From positions 52,394,501-52,458,500 of the forward strand of contig CM027381.1 in NCBI GenBank assembly GCA_015680905.1: a stretch of DNA of 64,000 nt. Reading direction: 5' to 3'. The notes beneath the pieces are model-generated. The model made no database searches. It was given only the letters and a program-made list of their open reading frames with translations, and was not told the DNA's origin. This stretch comes from Coptis chinensis. Taxonomy: Eukaryota > Streptophyta > Magnoliopsida > Ranunculales > Ranunculaceae. The position numbers and the translations under genes are program-made. Of the stretch, positions 59,216 through 64,000 are shown one piece after another. The first letter of the stretch is position 1. Each line of letters starts with the position of its first letter.

Positions 59216-59228
59216 TTTGGGGGTGGTT
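59216..59228 (+). promoter_or_regulatory. Polypurine tract of Athila element C
   Basis: TTTGGGGGTGGTT lies directly against the 3' LTR. Confidence 0.85.
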
Positions 59229-60718
59229 TGATAAGAGCCCAAAACTGTAGTTTTAACCCCTTAACAATAATACTTTTAGACTAATTATGCAAGTAATAAA
59301 TAAGAGTTAATGTTGATTACGTGCTTTCATGTATTTCAGGCATTGAAGTCAATTATATGCAGAAATATGTCACTTTGGCGAGATAAAGGAGCAAGGGTTG
59401 GTTGCTAAGAAGTTCTGTGATTAAAGGCCAAGATTCAAAGAGAAAAAGCCTTTATAAAGCCTGGTCAAAGCTGAAAAGTCAAAGTCAACGCGGGCAGAAA
59501 CAGCACACAAAGTCAGCAGAAATTCCGAAGGCCATATCTTTGGGCTCAGACCTCGGAATTGGGCCTACCTCATGTCAAAACGACCGACTCGGAAAGAGAT
59601 TTCCAATGGTCAAAGCCTTGACCCAATCAGAGGAGCAAAAGTTGATAAAAAGTCTGCTGAAGTCAAATCTAGCTAGAAAGGGGCCTGTGGACTGAAGAAA
59701 TTGGGCTTTGGGCTCGATTTTCCGGCCCAAAACATAGCTTCTCAGCCCATGCATGAAAATGTGGATCTGGTCTCCTCCATTTCAATAGACAAGACTTAGC
59801 TCTGAAGAGAGAATTAGTTTAGGGAGGGAGTAGCCATTAGAGATAACTCTAGATCTAGTTTTTACATTAATTAATTAGTTTCTATTACCTTGTTGTAATT
59901 TAGATTATTGAATCATTGTTATTCCTTCATTAGATTAATAAAAGTAGTGAGTTCTTCATAATTTCAGTTTTTGTTATTTAAAATTACTTAGATCTAATTT
60001 CGATTCTTAGTTGTTAATCATTTCTTAGTTGTTAATTTAGATTTGAATTATTGATTAGATCAAATTAGTAAATTTACAATCTTTATATGATGTCTTATTT
60101 AAATTCAATTGGAAATGGTAGTTAGATGAATCAAGGCTAAACCTCCATTAAAGGGGTTTGATGAAGCCTTGATGAAAACTTGATTGTGTAGTGTAGAACT
60201 AGTTGTAAGAGTCTATTCCACTCTAGAAGGTAGTTGATTTGCCATGAGAATCGGTTAGACTTCCTTACATGCTAGTCATTATTTGGTAGAGATTGCCATG
60301 ATTGAATAGGGATTAGAACGACCAATTCTTATCGTAAGAACGTAAGAATTGGATTACAACAATCTATACTAGTTTATTAAGTTGGATTCAAGGTGGAATC
60401 AAATTCCCCTAATTCTTTATCTAGATTCAAACCTTAGTATTATTTGTTAATTTATCGTATCTTGTTAGTATAATTTACATCGTAATATAAATTCCCACCA
60501 TTACTCTCATTAACTTTAGATAGGACTGATAGTCGTAGAAAACATTGAATACTAACGAACTAGGAGTGGAATGAATCTTTTACTCCAACTCTATTTCGAT
60601 AGAATCAAGAGTAGAATAATCTTTGATAAAACCCTGAGTAAAGTTTAATTTTAGTTTTACTTGCGTTTAAGTTTCATCGCTTATTTGTGAGTAAAACTAT
60701 CCAATTTTACGTTTATCA
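59229..60718 (+). repeat. 3' LTR of Athila element C
   Basis: 1490 bp, TGATAAGAGC to TTTATCA, followed by the duplication TGTGC (60719-60723). Confidence 0.95.
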
Positions 60719-63077
60719 TGTGCTGATGGATGTAACTGGAGATTGCATGCCAGCCCTATGCAATGTGAGAATAGCTATCAGATAAAATCCTACAAGAGTG
60801 TGCACACATGTGGAAAAGATTTCAATGCAAAAGTTTGTAATTCTAGATTGCTTGCAAAGAAATATCGTCAGGATATACTTAACAATCCAAAGTGGAAGTT
60901 GGCTGACTTTAGCAAAATGTGTTGAACACGTACGCAACAATCGTTTCAATGAGTCAGTGTTCTAGAGCTAGGAGGATGGCATTGGGGGATATCGACTCAG
61001 TGATGGTTAAGCACTATGCCAAACTTTGGGACTATGCTCATGAGATATTGTGTAGAAATCTAGGGAGTACTGTTAAAATTCATTATGAAAATCCCCATAT
61101 TTTCCAAAGAATGTATGTTTCTATTGATGCTTTGGAACAAGGTTGGAAGAAAAGTTGTAGACCTGTGGTTGGGCTTGAGGGATGCTTTTTGAAGGGTTAT
61201 ATCTAAGGTGAACTGTTGATAACTGTGGGTGGAGATGAGAATAATCAATGTACCCAATTGCATGGGCTGTGGTTGAAGGTGAGAACACAAAATCTTAGGT
61301 TTGGTTTATTGAATTGCTGCTTCAGGACATTGGGGAGGTAGATAGGCTTGGGTGGACTGTGATCTCAGACCAACATAAGGGTTTCATAGCTGCAGTGGAT
61401 ATGCTATTACCTTTGCCAGAACACAGGTGTTGTGCAAGGCATATATACGCTAACTTTAGGAAGACCTTTAGCGGTACTTTGTTGAAGGCATTGTTTTGGA
61501 AAGCTAGTAAGAGTCCTACTGAAGAAGAATTTGAAAGTGTAATGACTGAAATTAAGGCTGCTTTGAAAGATGCTAAAGATTACTTGTGAAAGAAGCAAAA
61601 CCCAAAGCAATGGTGTAGAGCATATTTCCTTAACACGTCTAGCTGTGATGCAGTAGAGAACAACATGAGTGAATGCTTTAATGGCCAAATCATTGAAGCA
61701 GGAAGGAAACCAATCATTCATATGCTGCAGGACATTAGAATTTATTTGATGACCATGATACAAAAGAAGAACACAGAAATTCAGAGATGGACTGACAAGT
61801 TGGCACCAAGAATTAGGAAACTTTTAGAAGAGAACAAATTGGAGAGTAGAAAGTGGACTAGTATTTACTCTGGGGGTAATATGTTTGAAATAAGAAAGCC
61901 AAACTATGATGATTAGTATGTTGTTGACACAGGAAAGAGGACTTGTTCTTGCAGAAGGTGGGACTTAAATGGCATTCCATGTGCTCATGCAATATCAGCC
62001 ATTTTTTGTAGAAAAGAGAATCCTGACAGCTATGTGGCATCATGCTATACAGCTGATTCGGTGTCCAAGACTTATGAAGAGTTCATGCTTCCTTTGTGTG
62101 GCGAAAGACAATGGAAAAAAACACAATTCCCTAAGTTATGACCTCCAAAAAAGGTAAGAATGCCTGGAAGACCAGCAAGGAATATGATGAAAGATCCACA
62201 TGACGATTTGGAGAAGTTAGGAAAACTATCAAGGAGAGGAAAGCAAATGCGATGCTCCAATTGTAAGGAGTATGGGCATAACAAAGCAGGGTGTAAAGAA
62301 CAACTTGCCTAACCACCTATAGAACCAGTAAGTATGTCTATTTTGTTTATTTGATGTATATATAACAATAAATTGTCTAATTTAATTTGTGCTCATACAA
62401 TTTTAGGTCACTGATGTAGAGAATGCAATACCAAGCAATAATGATGTACCAGCCAGTGTACCAGCCAATGAAGTGCCGAGCAATGATGTACCAGCCAATG
62501 TACATGTTCAACAAAGAAAAATTAAAGAAAAGGCACCTATTGGATTTGGAGTGCATACATCCGAAATAACTGGGAGGACTTTTGTGAAGGTATCATATAA
62601 GTTTTGATATACAATTGTAAAAGAGTTATTTTGTGAAATATGTAGTTGGATTTAATTTGGAAATTATATTCTTCTTTTGTGCAGCTTGTGGGGCAGAAAA
62701 GGGGCAAATGGTATGAGCCAGGTATGTATGACCCAAGTATGATGCCAAAAAAGAGGAAACCACCTAAGACAAACACTGATTTACAGACATCTACAAATGC
62801 TAGTAGTGCAACACCGTCAGGCACACAATCATCAAGTGCTTCCATCCCATCCAAGAAAACAAGATAATCTCAGGTTGCCACAATTTCGAAAGATGGAGCA
62901 ACATTAGGAACACAGCCATCTAGTGTTGACAGCCCTTCTAAGAGTACAAGATCACAAACTGCTGTAGGGAAGAAGAGTTTGTGGCATAACGTTGGATTTA
63001 TTTCTTATGTTTTGAGGTTTGTTTTGTTTTTTATTTATGTTTTTGGGTATGTTTGTGTTGTCAGACGCAATTTTTAG
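60719..63077 (+). pseudogene. MULE transposase, C-terminal part
   Basis: It resumes the MuDR DNA-binding domain (CADGCNWRLHASPM, then SVHTCGKDFNAKV) and then the MULE catalytic domain. Near 61170 GLEGCFLKGY has Glu where the first catalytic Asp is normal (LDGCFLKG). ISDQHKGF near 61350 carries the second Asp, and CCARHIYANFRKTF follows. A SWIM zinc finger (CSCRRWDLNGIPCAHA, about 61942-61990) and a CCHC knuckle (CSNCKEYGHNKAGC, about 62252-62293) come next, then a low-complexity tail with PKKRKPPK. Frameshifts near 60917 and 61250 and stops at 61204-61206, near 61297, 61587-61589 and 61914-61916 break the frame. An intron probably separates 62330 from 62405. Confidence 0.9.
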
Positions 63078-64000
63078 TGGCAGGTTTATTGAACTTTGTC
63101 AGACGCATGGTTTGTTACATTTTAGGAAATTTGTTTGAAGTTGTTGTTCTGTTGAAAATGATGTAATAGCATTTTCTTGGAATTTTGGTTCTACATTGGA
63201 TGTGTAGCAGTAAAAGCAATATCATTCTTATTTTGGGAAATTGTTAATGGGGAAGTTCGGAAGCAAATCTTTGATATCTTATTCTTTTGATTGTCATGAA
63301 TCCACAATGTGCTACTTTTCATACTCTGTCATTCTTTACTTTTATGTGTTTGAACTGTGAACCTCCATGGTAATGTTAGTACTCCCTTGGTAGTAACTGG
63401 AAGGGCTACCAAGGTTTTGCTTGTCAGAAACAGTTCTTCGTAAGTAACTGGAAGGGCTACCAACTGTTGAAAAAGCAAAACTTGTCAGAAACAATGATGT
63501 TCCATTTACTTCTGATTTTGGAAACCTGTCAGAAGCAAAACCTGTCAGTAACTTTCCTCATTTTATCATTTTGGAATATTAGGGTTTTGCTTCATTCTTT
63601 TGAGTTCTTTGTCCTTGGGTACCTGCTAAAAGCCTTGCTAGTACTCCTACGTTTTGACAGAGCAGTTATGACTACCTTATGAGTGGCAAGCTTACAAGTA
63701 TGTCTGATAGCCTCTTTTGTGTACAAATTTACAAGAATTTTCAGACAGGTTGATATATATGGCATGCAAGAATTGTTTATGACAGGTTCCTTAGAATGGC
63801 ATGCAAGAATTTTCTGACAGGTTCCTTAGAATTTTCTTTCCAGGAGGGCATATTTTGTTACCTAAGAATGGTATGGCATGCAAGAATTGTCAACTTAAAA
63901 AAAAACATACAGTAACCATACTTACACTGACTGCTACGACCAAAAAAGATTTAAGAAACATTTCCGTAGTCAGTCTAACAACCAGAGTACACACTAAATA
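63078..64000 (+). other. MULE 3' region with short direct repeats
   Basis: No gene. AGTAACTGGAAGGGCTACCA is repeated at 63392 and 63443, GGCATGCAAGAATT occurs three times (about 63761, 63799 and 63875), and GTCAGAAAC words recur near 63423 and 63484. These may be subterminal repeats of the MULE. Confidence 0.6.

Larger units (their letters stand above)
44803..60718 (+). mobile_element. Athila element C, nearly full length (15,916 bp including a nested solo LTR)
   Basis: LTRs at 44803-46292 and 59229-60718 (1490 bp each) flank primer site, leader repeats, gag, pol, ORF3, ORF4 and polypurine tract, all on the plus strand. The 5-bp duplication TGTGC is perfect (44798-44802 and 60719-60723). About 35 differences over the first 500 bases of the LTRs, counted by eye, make it older than element B. 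It has lost the RT core by deletion and carries a 1261-bp solo LTR in ORF3. Confidence 0.96.
43518..64000 (+). mobile_element. Mutator-like transposon (MULE), split by Athila element C
   Basis: The left end is taken near 43518-43525, where GGCAAAAGTCACCCCTGAAC begins; this word is typical of plant MULE terminal repeats. A MuDR-type transposase follows (43970-44802), is interrupted at 44803-60718 and resumes to about 63077. No inverse of the left end was seen before 64000, so the right end probably lies beyond the window. Removing element C and one TGTGC copy restores continuity (the K-C-A-D-G codons span the junction), which confirms that the two halves were one gene. Confidence 0.85.

Noticed and set aside
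61407..61763. Minus-strand 118-codon frame
   Set aside because: It is antisense to the MULE transposase catalytic domain.

Overview
This window is repeat-rich, AT-rich flowering-plant nuclear DNA, most likely from a eudicot. The evidence is Ty3/gypsy elements of the Athila lineage (about 1.5 kb LTRs with TGATAA...TTATCA ends and a tRNA-Asp-type primer site TGGCGCC), a Ty1/copia element, a Mutator-like transposon (MULE), the end of a CACTA transposon, a tRNA-derived SINE, TTTAGGG telomere-type repeats, and broken copies of plant genes with introns. No bacterial genes, CRISPR arrays or rRNA were seen. No convincing intact host gene was seen; nearly everything recognisable is a transposon or a pseudogene.

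Layout. 1-2546: the gag end, primer site and 5' LTR of a minus-strand Athila (element A) that runs off the left edge and lies inside a plus-strand copia element. 2547-6286: the rest of that copia element (end of integrase, RT, RNase H, long 3' region, 3' LTR). 6287-20554: non-coding DNA holding a strictosidine-synthase-like pseudogene (9778-10303), telomere-like repeats (10646-10793), a ROOT HAIR DEFECTIVE 3 (RHD3)-like pseudogene with introns (13098-14651) and a SINE with a 13-bp target duplication (19481-19646). 20555-35550: a full-length minus-strand Athila (element B) with 5-bp duplication ATTTG. 35556-43517: non-coding DNA with a solo LTR (38002-39265, duplication CACTA), a GRIK/SnRK1-activating-kinase pseudogene (39712-40161), a CACTA-transposon end (about 40930-41197) and a MITE (42125-42665). 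43518-64000: a MULE whose transposase is split by a second full-length Athila (element C, 44803-60718, plus strand, duplication TGTGC). Element C is itself interrupted by another solo LTR of the 38 kb family (53330-54590). This gives three levels of nesting.

The most interesting biology is in the 3' halves of elements B and C. Downstream of gag-pol each carries two further ORFs. ORF3 is about 390 codons, with a predicted coiled coil and a Ser/Pro/Gln tail, and has an in-frame TAA conserved in both copies. ORF4 is 304 codons and intact in B. Ahead of ORF4 both copies keep a TATATAAA box, a pyrimidine/A-rich start region and a GC-rich repeat leader resembling the leader ahead of gag. After the ORF4 stop both keep GT...AG intron borders (139-142 bp). 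A polypurine-like TTTGGGGGTGG motif recurs after pol, after ORF3 and at the true 3' LTR, and in B also after ORF4. I infer that ORF4 is made from its own internally started, spliced transcript.

By eye, the LTRs of B differ at about 9 of the first 340 bases and those of C at about 35 of the first 500, so C is the older insertion. C has lost the RT catalytic core. The LTR of A has lost the 116 bp containing the putative TATA box.
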